DNA of 64,000 nt from positions 248,001 to 312,000 of the forward strand of contig CAJTNO010000001.1 of the NCBI GenBank assembly GCA_910577815.1, in the 5' to 3' direction. The notes under the pieces are model-generated. The model made no database searches. It saw only the letters and a list, made by a program, of their open reading frames with translations, and was not told the origin of the DNA. Shown here piece by piece: positions 25,959 to 33,953 of this stretch; position 1 is the first letter of the stretch, and each line of letters begins with the position of its first letter. The position numbers and the translations under genes are program-made. Source of the stretch: an uncultured Christensenella sp. Its GTDB lineage: Bacteria; Bacillota; Clostridia; Christensenellales; CAG-917.

Positions 25959-26902
25959 TTACGGACGATAAGGAGATAAGACAGACTCTGGCGCAGGCTC
26001 TCGTTGAATGCGCAAGGACGGATAACCGTATCGTTGTGCTTGACGCAGACCTTATGAGCTGTCACGCTACCAAGTGCTTTAAAGAGGAGTTTCCCGACAG
26101 ATTCTTTAACGTGGGTATTGCCGAGCAGAATATGATTGGCATTGCCGCGGGTATGGCGGCTATGGGAAAAATTCCGTTTACCTACAGCTTTGCGCCGTTT
26201 GCTACGCGCAGGTGCTACGACCAGATTTTTATATCCGTTGCATACTCCGATTTGCACGTCAAGATGATTGGCTCCGAGCCCGGCGTTGCCGCGGAGGTCA
26301 ACGGCGGTACGCATATGCCCTTCGAGGATATGGCGATTATGCGCGCCGTGCCCAAAATGATTTGCTTCGAGCCTACCGACGCTACTATGATGCAAAAGGC
26401 TTTGCCCGAGATTATTGATACTCCGTCCGCGGTGTACGTGCGTATGTTCCGCAAAAAGGCGGCTAAGATTTATGACGATACGCTCGAGTTTAAGCTGGGC
26501 AAGGCGATTACTCTTAAGGACGACGGAGAGGACGTAACGCTTATAGCAAGCGGAATAATGGTGGAGCGCGCTCTCGAGGCGGCTAAGGCGCTTGCCGAGC
26601 AGGGCGTTGGCGCAAGGGTTGTGAATATGCACACCTGGAAGCCTATAGACGTTGACGCGATTAAGGAAAGCGCAGAGAAAACGGGCGCTATTGTCACCTG
26701 TGAAAACCATAACGTCTACGGAGGACTGGGCAGCGCGGTTGCCGAGGCGGTTGTAAAAGAATTCCCCGTGCCTATGCAGCTTGTGGGTATTAACGACGAA
26801 TTCGGTCAGGTGGGTAAAAACGCATATCTGAGCGAAGTATATCACATTACTGCAGGCGATATAGTCGCCGCCGCGAAAAAAGCCGTCGCTATGAAAAAAT
26901 AA
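25955..26902 (+). CDS. Transketolase, C-terminal subunit
   Basis: This 315-residue protein is the pyrimidine-binding half of transketolase. It has ARTDNRIVVLDADL, FNVGIAEQNMIGIAAGMA with the catalytic Glu of GIAEQ near residue 54, and a C-terminal regulatory-type domain (VTLIASGIMVERALEAAKAL). The start at 25955 overlaps the upstream stop (ATGA) behind GGGAGG. Split transketolases of this kind are common in anaerobic Bacillota. The gene is followed by a very strong terminator. Confidence 0.93.
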   Translation: MITDDKEIRQTLAQALVECARTDNRIVVLDADLMSCHATKCFKEEFPDRFFNVGIAEQNMIGIAAGMAAMGKIPFTYSFAPFATRRCYDQIFISVAYSDLHVKMIGSEPGVAAEVNGGTHMPFEDMAIMRAVPKMICFEPTDATMMQKALPEIIDTPSAVYVRMFRKKAAKIYDDTLEFKLGKAITLKDDGEDVTLIASGIMVERALEAAKALAEQGVGARVVNMHTWKPIDVDAIKESAEKTGAIVTCENHNVYGGLGSAVAEAVVKEFPVPMQLVGINDEFGQVGKNAYLSEVYHITAGDIVAAAKKAVAMKK

Positions 26903-26932
26903 GAAAAACAGATTTTAATATTATGTTTGAAT

Positions 26933-26968
26933 AAGCAAAAGCCGCACTTCAAGGTGCGGCTTTTGCTT
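26933..26968. terminator. Strong bidirectional terminator
   Basis: A perfect 15-bp stem (AAGCAAAAGCCGCAC arm) with loop TTCAAG, A-rich before and T-rich after. It separates the transketolase genes from the convergent zinc-ribbon genes. Confidence 0.9.
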
Positions 26969-26980
26969 AGAACATTTTTA

Positions 26981-27349
26981 TTAAGGAATGAGCAGGCAAT
27001 AATACGGAGCAGTGCTGCCTATCGCAGTAAGCACTGTTATCCAAGTGATAATAAGCCATAATATTACCGCCGCGACTATCGCAATAGATATTGCGCTTAT
27101 GATTGTGCCTGCAAGCGCAAGACCTTTGTAGTTGCCGTTGTAATCCTTATCCGCTTTTTTGTAGCCGATAATCGAACATATCAAGCCTGCAATGGGCATA
27201 AAAAATGCCATTACGAAGCCCACTATGGCAAGGACGTTGGTCTTTGCGGGTTCGGTCTGCCGAGGCTGCTGCTGTTCAACTGCACATCCGCAGTGTATGC
27301 ACACTACGGCGTGCTCGTTGATTTCGTTACCGCAATTTTTACAGTACAT
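26981..27349 (-). CDS. Zinc-ribbon and DUF4190-like membrane protein
   Basis: This 122-residue protein starts with a zinc ribbon (MYCKNCGNEI, CIHCGC), then a Q/P-rich linker. Two hydrophobic segments (VLAIVGFVMAFFMPIAGLICS and LAGTIISAISIAIVAAVIL, each broken by family-typical glycines) flank GYKKA; this is the DUF4190 layout. The role of such small proteins is not established. It is 9 bp downstream of a close paralogue and has AAGAGG before the start. Confidence 0.8.
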   Translation of the reverse strand: MYCKNCGNEINEHAVVCIHCGCAVEQQQPRQTEPAKTNVLAIVGFVMAFFMPIAGLICSIIGYKKADKDYNGNYKGLALAGTIISAISIAIVAAVILWLIITWITVLTAIGSTAPYYCLLIP

Positions 27350-27358
27350 AATTGCCTC

Positions 27359-27709
27359 TTATAACGCAAATGCAAATGCTCCCGCTTCGGACAGCGCCGC
27401 CATAAGCGGTACGACTATTGCGATAATAGCGATGATAACGATGAGTATTTCTATCACGCTTATTATTATGCCCGCGATTGCAAGTCCCTTGCCGTTGTCG
27501 TTAAGCTCCTTTGACTTCTTAAGTCCGATAATGGAGCAGATTAAGCCTACAAGAGGCATAAGGAAAGCAAACACAAAGCCGACTATCGCCAAGGTGTTGG
27601 ACTGCGCAGGTTGCTGTTGAGTTGTTTGCATCTCGCGCACCGATGCGCCGCAATGGATACAAACGGACGCGTTATCGTCAATCTGACTGCCGCAATTTTT
27701 GCAAAACAT
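27359..27709 (-). CDS. Zinc-ribbon and DUF4190-like membrane protein, paralogue
   Basis: This 116-residue protein has the same layout as its neighbour: MFCKNCGSQ and CIHCGAS zinc knuckles, a QTTQQQPAQ linker, and two membrane segments around GLKKSKEL. The ATG at 27709 was chosen because GGGAGGAAC lies six bases upstream; an earlier in-frame ATG at 27730 would fall within the palindromic site. The pair forms a two-gene operon with a promoter at 27774-27801 and a palindrome in its leader, so it is likely regulated through that site. Confidence 0.8.
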   Translation of the reverse strand: MFCKNCGSQIDDNASVCIHCGASVREMQTTQQQPAQSNTLAIVGFVFAFLMPLVGLICSIIGLKKSKELNDNGKGLAIAGIIISVIEILIVIIAIIAIVVPLMAALSEAGAFAFAL

Positions 27710-27727
27710 AGAGTTCCTCCCTGTGTA

Positions 27728-27748
27728 CATAGAATAAGATGTTCTATG
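27728..27748. promoter_or_regulatory. Palindromic site, copy 3, in the zinc-ribbon operon leader
   Basis: Arms CATAGAA / TTCTATG with spacer TAAGATG. It lies 19-39 bp before the start codon and about 25 bp past the -10, so it falls in the 5' leader. Confidence 0.55.
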
Positions 27749-27773
27749 AATGTTTTTAAAAAATCAGACGGAA

Positions 27774-27801
27774 ATAATAGCTTTTTTACGGCATTTATCA
27801 A
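27774..27801 (-). promoter_or_regulatory. Promoter of the zinc-ribbon operon
   Basis: On the minus strand: TTGATA, 16-bp spacer, TATTAT. Confidence 0.5.
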
Positions 27802-27888
27802 CAAAATTCGGCAAAAAATATTGCAATTTAATAAAAAATATTGACAGATTAGGTATACTTACTTAAACTGTTAGTATCATTAAATAAA

Positions 27889-27918
27889 ACGTACATAGAA
27901 CATCTTATTCTATGTACG
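27889..27918. promoter_or_regulatory. Palindromic site, copy 4, with 15-bp arms
   Basis: This is the exact reverse complement of copy 3 at its core (27894-27914), with arms extended to AAAACGTACATAGAA and its complement around the spacer CATCTTA. T-rich sequence on both sides means it could also act as a terminator. It lies 146 bp upstream of copy 3. Confidence 0.5.
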
Positions 27919-28225
27919 TTTTTACGTGTTTTTAGGGAATAATCAGTTAAATGCGGAATAAATTAAAGCCGTTGTATTTGGTTTGGAAATCAATACTTAA
28001 TCTTGAAATAGTCAAGTTGAAGCTTGAATTTGTCCTGAGCCATATGGCAGGTGTCGCGCAGCGCACACAGACAAGTATTTCATACAAAGCACCTCGCCTA
28101 ATATTATAATATATTATCGGCAAAAATACAACAGCAGAAACACGATAATTGTAATGTTTTTGCCGTTATCGGAAAGATAATTGTTTAACTTTGATGGGTT
28201 TTATTATTTAATAAAAAATTGATAT

Positions 28226-28318
28226 TCAGTATTCGTCCGAAATACCAAGTAAATAGTCGGCGGATACATCTAAATAATTACATAAAATAGCTATATTTTT
28301 ATTAAAGATTAAAAGCAT
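28226..28318 (-). pseudogene. C-terminal remnant of an Xre-type regulator
   Basis: The minus strand reads a 30-residue frame ending ILCNYLDVSADYLLGISDEY and stop. This is the closing helix and tail of Xre proteins, such as LDVSADFLLGLTDYK of the intact gene at 35810. No HTH portion can be found upstream in any frame, and there is no ribosome site. The rest of 27919-28407 shows no gene or clear site. Confidence 0.5.
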
Positions 28319-28407
28319 ATAAAAAATGGAACAGTTTTTGATACTGTGACTGATTTTTATTTTTTATTGAGTTATAAATCTATAAATAAGTTTATAAGGA
28401 GTTAATT

Positions 28408-28698
28408 ATGGAACAAGTGTACGAGAGGTGTAAGAGTTGTAAATATCTTAATGAGCATTATATTATTTCGGGAACATATTTATCGCCGATAGACGGGCAT
28501 TGCCTCAATGAGAATGTAAACACTCCGAGAAAACGCGGTAGATTTCACTTATTGGAGAATTGTCCATATTGGGAGAATAATACCGAAAAGACAGAAAAAA
28601 GAATACAATGCGTTAAATCGATTTTAGGGAATATGCGTGAGCATTTAGAACAAATTGAAATGATACTTGTAAGACTTGATAAGGACGTAAACAAATAA
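28408..28698 (+). CDS. Small Cys-containing hypothetical protein
   Basis: This 96-residue protein has CKSCKY near residue 8, a Cys near 32 (GHCLNEN) and another near 52 (NCPYW), a spacing suggestive of a metal site. The C-terminal third is a charged helix (MREHLEQIEMILVRLDKDV). It has TAAGGAG seven bases before ATG. The family was not recognised. It stands alone between the zinc-ribbon operon and the glutamine synthetase gene and ends at a double hairpin. Confidence 0.6.
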   Translation: MEQVYERCKSCKYLNEHYIISGTYLSPIDGHCLNENVNTPRKRGRFHLLENCPYWENNTEKTEKRIQCVKSILGNMREHLEQIEMILVRLDKDVNK

Positions 28699-28706
28699 GA
28701 GCGGTT

Positions 28707-28764
28707 TTATAATTGAAAATGTTGACATTTTCAATTATAAAAAGCGAGGGGTTTCCCTCGCTTT
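28707..28764. terminator. Two adjacent hairpins between convergent genes
   Basis: The first is a 15-bp AT-rich perfect stem with loop TTGA (28707-28740). The second is AAAGCGAGGG / CCCTCGCTTT with loop GTTT (28741-28764) followed by T residues. The second is a standard terminator; the first is unusually long. Confidence 0.8.
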
Positions 28765-28809
28765 TACTTATTTATATTTATATTATTTTAAACCAAATAT
28801 TATATATTA

Positions 28810-30891
28810 TCAATATATGGAAAACAGTATATCGCCGTAGCTTGGCAGGGGCCAGTATTCCTTTGCGGTGTTGAGCTCAAGCTCGTCGCAGACGGAGCGC
28901 AATTCGCTCATCGCAGGCAGTACCTCGTCGCAGAAGCAACGTCCGCCCGAAATATGCTCGCCCGTTTTGTGAGCCTTTTCAAGCGCGGTGCGCAGAGCGG
29001 CGGTTTTTTGATTTGCCGAGCCTATAAGACGTGCGAGCGTGGTTGCCATTTCCGTTTCGGTATCTGCCGGCACGCCTATTTTTATCGAGTTTTCAGCTAC
29101 CTTTACAAGCTCGCCCTTGTACTTGATTGCCGCGGGCAGGATTTGTTCGGTTGCTATATCGAGCATTGTCATTGCCTCGATATTCACAAGGCGGCAGTAG
29201 GTTTCGGTATATATCTCCTCGCGGGAGCGGAGCTCGCGCTCGGTAAATACGTTCTGACTTTCAAACAGCTTTATATTCTTTTCGGACGTGAGCAGGGGCA
29301 GGGCGTCGACTGTGGACTTAAGATTTAAAAGTCCGCGCCTTTCTGCCTCCTCAACCCACTCCTCGGAGTAGTTGTTGCCGTTGAATATTATTCTGCCGTG
29401 TTCGGTCATTACGCGCTTGATTATTCTGCTTATGCCTGCGCTCAGGTCCTTTTCCTTTTCAAGCTCGTCCGCAAACTCCTCAAACTGCTCGGCGAGTATG
29501 GTGTTTAACACCACGTTTACGCCTGCGATTGACTGCGCGGAGCCGGGCATACGGAATTCAAATTTGTTGCCCGTGAACGCGAAGGGAGAGGTGCGGTTGC
29601 GGTCGGAGCGGTCCATTGCGAATTTCGGAAGCACGTGGACTCCGAGCTTTACCTCGCAGTTGGCGCGGCTGGAAAAGGTTCTGCCGTCGGCGATAGCCTG
29701 CAATATTCCCGTTATCTCGTCGCCGAGGAACATACTTACGATTGCCGGCGGCGCTTCGTTTGCGCCGAGTCTGTGGTCGTTGCCCGCAGAGGCTACCGAG
29801 ATGCGCAGTAAATCCTGATGCTTGTCCACCGCCGCGATTACCGCCGCGAGTATAAGCAAAAACTGGGCGTTGTCCTGCGGACTGCTGCCCGGCTCGAATA
29901 GATTGTGTCCGAAATTGGTGCAGAGCGACCAGTTGTTGTGCTTGCCGCTTCCGTTCACTCCGCCGAAGGGCTTTTCGTGCAGCAGACAGGTCATTCCGTG
30001 ACGGGAGGCGACCTTTTTCATCATCTCCATTGTCAGCTGGTTCTGGTCGCTCGCGACGTTTACCGACGTGTATATGGGCGCGAATTCGTGCTGGGCGGGC
30101 GCGACCTCGTTGTGCTTTGTCTTGGCAAGTATGCCAAGCTTCCAAAGCTCCTCGTCAAGCTCCTTCATATATCTCACTACGCGCGGCTTGATTGCGCCGA
30201 AATAGTGGTCGTCAAGCTCCTGTCCCTTGGGCGGACGCGCGCCGAACAGCGTTCTACCCGTGTAAAATAAGTCCTTGCGCTTTTCAAACTCCTTGGTGTC
30301 AACCAAAAAATATTCCTGCTCCGAGCCGACCGTTACGTCAAGACGCTCCGTCTTTCTGCCAAGCAGGCGCAGCAGGCGCACTCCCTGTCTGTTGATTGCT
30401 TCCATAGAACGCAACAGAGGCGTTTTTTTGTCAAGCGCGTCCCCGTTGTAGGAGCAGAACGCAGTAGGTATGCAGAGTATCCCGTCCTTTATGAACGCAT
30501 ACGACGTCGGGTCCCACGCCGTGTAGCCGCGCGCCTCGAAGGTCGAGCGCAGTCCGCCGTTGGGAAACGAGCTCGCGTCAGGCTCGCCCTTTATCAGCTC
30601 CTTGCCGCTAAGCTCCATTATCACCTCGCCGCTCTTGGTGGGCGCAATAAAGCTGTCGTGCTTCTCCGCCGTTATTCCCGTCATCGGTTGGAACCAGTGC
30701 GTGAAGTGCGTGACGCCTTTTTCTATAGCCCACTCCTTCATCTCGTTTGCAATGACGTTTGCCACCTCCAGGGACAGAGGCAGGTCAAGCTCGCAGCACC
30801 TTTTAAGCTCCGCATAGGTTTCCTTCGGCAGACGCTTCGACATAACCTTGTCGCAAAATACCATACTGCCGTAAAGCTCGGACATTATCAT
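28810..30891 (-). CDS. glnN: Glutamine synthetase, type III
   Basis: This 693-residue protein is the large GSIII type, which makes glutamine from glutamate, ammonia and ATP in the cytoplasm. The start MIMSELYG was chosen because CAGGAG lies nine bases upstream; an earlier ATG adds 16 residues without support. Key stretches are THWFQPMTG, KHDSFI, VGSEQEYFLVD (metal-binding Glu), KHNEVAPAQHEF and GVNGSGKHNNWSL (glutamate/ammonia site). GSIII is common in Clostridia and Bacteroidetes. It is monocistronic. Confidence 0.95.
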   Translation of the reverse strand: MIMSELYGSMVFCDKVMSKRLPKETYAELKRCCELDLPLSLEVANVIANEMKEWAIEKGVTHFTHWFQPMTGITAEKHDSFIAPTKSGEVIMELSGKELIKGEPDASSFPNGGLRSTFEARGYTAWDPTSYAFIKDGILCIPTAFCSYNGDALDKKTPLLRSMEAINRQGVRLLRLLGRKTERLDVTVGSEQEYFLVDTKEFEKRKDLFYTGRTLFGARPPKGQELDDHYFGAIKPRVVRYMKELDEELWKLGILAKTKHNEVAPAQHEFAPIYTSVNVASDQNQLTMEMMKKVASRHGMTCLLHEKPFGGVNGSGKHNNWSLCTNFGHNLFEPGSSPQDNAQFLLILAAVIAAVDKHQDLLRISVASAGNDHRLGANEAPPAIVSMFLGDEITGILQAIADGRTFSSRANCEVKLGVHVLPKFAMDRSDRNRTSPFAFTGNKFEFRMPGSAQSIAGVNVVLNTILAEQFEEFADELEKEKDLSAGISRIIKRVMTEHGRIIFNGNNYSEEWVEEAERRGLLNLKSTVDALPLLTSEKNIKLFESQNVFTERELRSREEIYTETYCRLVNIEAMTMLDIATEQILPAAIKYKGELVKVAENSIKIGVPADTETEMATTLARLIGSANQKTAALRTALEKAHKTGEHISGGRCFCDEVLPAMSELRSVCDELELNTAKEYWPLPSYGDILFSIY

Positions 30892-30988
30892 AATGGGATA
30901 CTCCTGTTTTTTTATAGGCTTATTATATGCTCCGCGCACCGATTTTCAAAGTAATTTTATACATTTTTTTTCTTATTTTATCAAAGTT

Positions 30989-31017
30989 TTGACAAATTCT
31001 TTTTTAAGTGTTATAGT
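30989..31017 (+). promoter_or_regulatory. purB promoter
   Basis: TTGACA, 17-bp spacer, TATAGT. The start would be near 31024, giving a leader of about 70 nt. Confidence 0.75.
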
Positions 31018-31028
31018 TATATCGCAAC

Positions 31029-31080
31029 AAAGTGTTCATTTTTTTTTTAGCGACAGGTAAAAAAATTTGGACACTTTTTT
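31029..31080 (+). terminator. Possible attenuator hairpin in the purB leader
   Basis: AAAGTGTTCA pairs with TGGACACTTT (one G-U), extended by T-run/A-run pairing inside, and is followed by TTT. It fills almost the whole leader, ending 14 bp before the start codon and before the ribosome site CGGAGG. Confidence 0.45.
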
Positions 31081-31093
31081 ATTCGGAGGTCAT

Positions 31094-32524
31094 ATGGATA
31101 ACTACGTATCGCCGCTTTGTGAAAGATATGCAGGCAAGAGGATGAAATACATCTTCTCGCCTGATTTTAAGTTCGGCACCTGGCGCAGGCTCTGGATTGC
31201 GCTTGCCGAGGCGGAAAAGGAGCTTGGTATCCCTATCTCGGACGCGCAGATTGACGAAATGAAGGCGCATATCGACGACATCGATTACGATTTTGCCAAG
31301 GCAAGGGAAAGGGAGGTCCGCCACGACGTTATGGCGCACGTCCTCACCTACGGCGAAATTTGTCCGAATGCCAAGCCGATTATTCATCTCGGCGCGACAA
31401 GCTGCTACGTTGGCGACAACACCGACGTCATTCAGATGAAGGAGGGACTTATCGAAATAAGGCGCGCGCTTGTGACCTGTATCAAGTCCGTCCGCGATTT
31501 CGCAATCAGACATAAGGACCTCGTAACCCTCGGATACACGCACTTTCAGGCGGCTCAGCCCACTACCGTGGGAAAGCGCGCGGCGCTTTGGCTTCAGGAC
31601 TTGGTTATCGACCTCGAAACGCTCGACTTCGAGCTGTCCCGTATTCAGTTGCTCGGCTGCAAGGGTACCACGGGTACCGCCGCAAGCTTTGTCGAGCTGT
31701 TTAACGGCGATACCGATAAGGTAAAGGCTCTCGACCTCGCTATAGCCAAAAAAATGGGCTTTGAAAAGAGCATTGCCGTCAGCGGTCAGACCTATACGAG
31801 AAAGGCGGATTACAACGTGATAAGCGTACTTTGCGGCATCGCGCAGAGTGCCGCTAAGTTCTCAAACGATATAAGACTTCTTTCCCACCTCAAGCAGGCG
31901 GAGGAGCCGTTCGAGTCCGGACAGATAGGCTCGTCCGCTATGGCGTATAAGCGCAATCCTATGCGCAGCGAGCGCATCGCTTCGCTTGCGCGCTACGTTA
32001 TGTGCGATTCATTGAATCCCGCAATTACCGCCGCGACGCAGTGGTTCGAGCGTACCCTCGACGACAGCGCTAACCGCCGTATCGCTATTCCCGAGGCGTT
32101 CCTCGCGGCGGACGCTATCCTCGCGCTATATAACAATATCATTAGCGGACTCACAGTCTATCCCAAAATCATCGAGCGTCATCTGAAGGCGGAGCTTCCC
32201 TTTATGGCTACCGAAAATATCCTTATGTACTGCGTTACCGAAAAGGGCGGCGACAGACAGGTGCTGCACGAGGCTATTCGCAGGCACTCCGTGGCGGCGG
32301 CGAAGGTCGTCAAGCAGGAGGGCGGCGATAACGATTTGCTATCGCGTATTCTCGCAGATAAACAGTTCGGCTTGAGCGAGGAGGAGCTCGATAAGCTCCT
32401 TGACGTGCGCTCCTTCTCGGGTATGGCGGCTAAGCAGGTGGAGGAATATATCTCCGATATCGTGGACCCGCTGCTCGAGAAAAACAAGGATTATATAGGC
32501 AAGGGCAACGAGATTACGGTTTAA
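31094..32524 (+). CDS. purB: Adenylosuccinate lyase
   Basis: This 476-residue member of the fumarase/aspartase superfamily cleaves SAICAR and adenylosuccinate in purine synthesis. The start at 31094 lies behind CGGAGG; an earlier ATG would overlap the leader hairpin. Visible motifs are HDVMAHVLTYG, GATSCYVGDNTD, TLGYTHFQAAQPTTVGKR split around the catalytic His, and the signature GSSAMAYKRNPMRSER with the catalytic Ser near residue 280. It is followed by purA on the same strand with a weak hairpin (CGGAC-TTC-GTCCG then TTTT) between. Confidence 0.95.
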   Translation: MDNYVSPLCERYAGKRMKYIFSPDFKFGTWRRLWIALAEAEKELGIPISDAQIDEMKAHIDDIDYDFAKAREREVRHDVMAHVLTYGEICPNAKPIIHLGATSCYVGDNTDVIQMKEGLIEIRRALVTCIKSVRDFAIRHKDLVTLGYTHFQAAQPTTVGKRAALWLQDLVIDLETLDFELSRIQLLGCKGTTGTAASFVELFNGDTDKVKALDLAIAKKMGFEKSIAVSGQTYTRKADYNVISVLCGIAQSAAKFSNDIRLLSHLKQAEEPFESGQIGSSAMAYKRNPMRSERIASLARYVMCDSLNPAITAATQWFERTLDDSANRRIAIPEAFLAADAILALYNNIISGLTVYPKIIERHLKAELPFMATENILMYCVTEKGGDRQVLHEAIRRHSVAAAKVVKQEGGDNDLLSRILADKQFGLSEEELDKLLDVRSFSGMAAKQVEEYISDIVDPLLEKNKDYIGKGNEITV

Positions 32525-32633
32525 TTCACGGACTCGGACTTCGTCCGTTTTAAACTGTTTTCGAAGGCTTGAAAAAGCTGAATCAGACGCTCGCTGCGAA
32601 AAAACAATCGAATTAAATTTTTAGAGGTAATAT

Positions 32634-33905
32634 ATGCTTACATCAATAGTCGGAATCAACTGGGGCGACGAGGGTAAAGGCCGTATGGTCGATTTGCTGT
32701 CTGAATCGCAGGACGTTGTCGTGCGCTATCAGGGCGGAAATAACGCCGGTCATACCGTCATCAACGACAAGGGCAGGTTCGTTTTGAATCTTCTGCCGTC
32801 CGGAATTCTCCGCGAGGACGTAGTAAACGTTATGGGCAACGGTATGGTCATCGATATCGAGCACCTTTGCAAGGAGATTGAAAGACTGCGCGAGGGCGGT
32901 ATTAAAATTACTCCCGATAATCTGAAGATTAGCGACAAGGCTATTGTGTGCTGTCCCTATAACGTCGCGCAGGACTGCCTCGAGGAGGACAGGCTCGGCG
33001 ATAAAAAATTCGGCTCCACACGCCGCGGCATCGCGCCCGTGTACGCCGATAAGTATATGAAAAAGGCTATCCGTATGGGCGATATTCTGCATCCGTCCTA
33101 CCTTAAAGAGAGGCTGGAGACCATTGTCGAATGGAAAAACCTGTCAATAGAGGGAATGTACGGCGGCAAGCCCTATACCGTGGACGGGCTTCTCGAATGG
33201 TTTGAAGCCTACGGCGCGCCTCTTAAGGATTATATCTGTAACGCGGGCTATTACCTCAACGGCGCGTTGAAGGAGGGCAAACGCGTTATGCTCGAGGCTC
33301 AGCTCGGCGCATTGCGCGATATAGACTTCGGTATTTATCCCTTTACAACCTCGTCGTCTACCATTACGGCGTACGGTCCCATCGGAGCGGGTATCCCCAA
33401 CCGCAAGGTTGACAACTCCATAGGCGTTATGAAGGCGTATTCCACCTGTGTGGGAGAGGGTCCGTTTACCGCGGAGATGTTCGGCGAGGAGGCTGAAAAT
33501 CTGCGTCGCGCAGGCGGCGAATACGGCGCGGCTACAGGCCGTCCGCGCAGAGTCGGAGGCTTTGACGTCGTTGCTTCGAGATACGGATGTATGGTTCAGG
33601 CGACAGACGAAATTGCGCTTACGAAGCTCGATATTTTGGACACCATCGAAAAAATTCCCGTGTGCGTCGCTTACGACGTGAACGGAACGCGCGTGGAGGA
33701 GTTCCCGAGCGGAGAGGCACTCAATATCGCCAAGCCGATTATCGAATATATGGACGGCTGGATGCAGCCCACCGTAAATTGCCGCCGTTATGAGGATTTG
33801 CCAGAGAACGCGCGCAAGTATATAGAGTATATCGAGAGCGCGGTCGATTGCAATATCAAGTATATTTCCGTCGGCGCGGAGCGCGACGCAATTATCGTAA
33901 AATGA
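32634..33905 (+). CDS. purA: Adenylosuccinate synthetase
   Basis: This 423-residue protein catalyses the GTP-dependent step from IMP to adenylosuccinate. N-terminal GINWGDEGKGRMVDLL is the P-loop with catalytic Asp 13-type residue, and GGNNAGHTV carries the catalytic His. GSTRRGIAPVYADK, TTSSSTITAYG and TGRPRRVGGFD are further family blocks. It has AGAGG before ATG. It lies 109 bp after purB, whose product uses its product, and 48 bp before guaA with a terminator between. Confidence 0.96.
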   Translation: MLTSIVGINWGDEGKGRMVDLLSESQDVVVRYQGGNNAGHTVINDKGRFVLNLLPSGILREDVVNVMGNGMVIDIEHLCKEIERLREGGIKITPDNLKISDKAIVCCPYNVAQDCLEEDRLGDKKFGSTRRGIAPVYADKYMKKAIRMGDILHPSYLKERLETIVEWKNLSIEGMYGGKPYTVDGLLEWFEAYGAPLKDYICNAGYYLNGALKEGKRVMLEAQLGALRDIDFGIYPFTTSSSTITAYGPIGAGIPNRKVDNSIGVMKAYSTCVGEGPFTAEMFGEEAENLRRAGGEYGAATGRPRRVGGFDVVASRYGCMVQATDEIALTKLDILDTIEKIPVCVAYDVNGTRVEEFPSGEALNIAKPIIEYMDGWMQPTVNCRRYEDLPENARKYIEYIESAVDCNIKYISVGAERDAIIVK

Positions 33906-33906
33906 C

Positions 33907-33933
33907 AAAAACGCAGGTTAATCCTGCGTTTTT
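33907..33933 (+). terminator. Terminator between purA and guaA
   Basis: AAAACGCAGG / CCTGCGTTTT with loop TTAAT, then T residues. guaA is therefore reached only by read-through or by its own undetected promoter. Confidence 0.75.
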
Positions 33934-33953
33934 AACTGTTTAAAGGTGTTTTT

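Noticed and set aside
25775..26845. 356-codon minus-strand frame opposite the transketolase C subunit
   Set aside because: Shadow of a clear enzyme gene; no motif and no start signal.
27889..27918. Plain transcription terminator only
   Set aside because: No gene ends nearby on either strand, and the core is identical to a site inside the zinc-ribbon leader, so a regulatory site is preferred.
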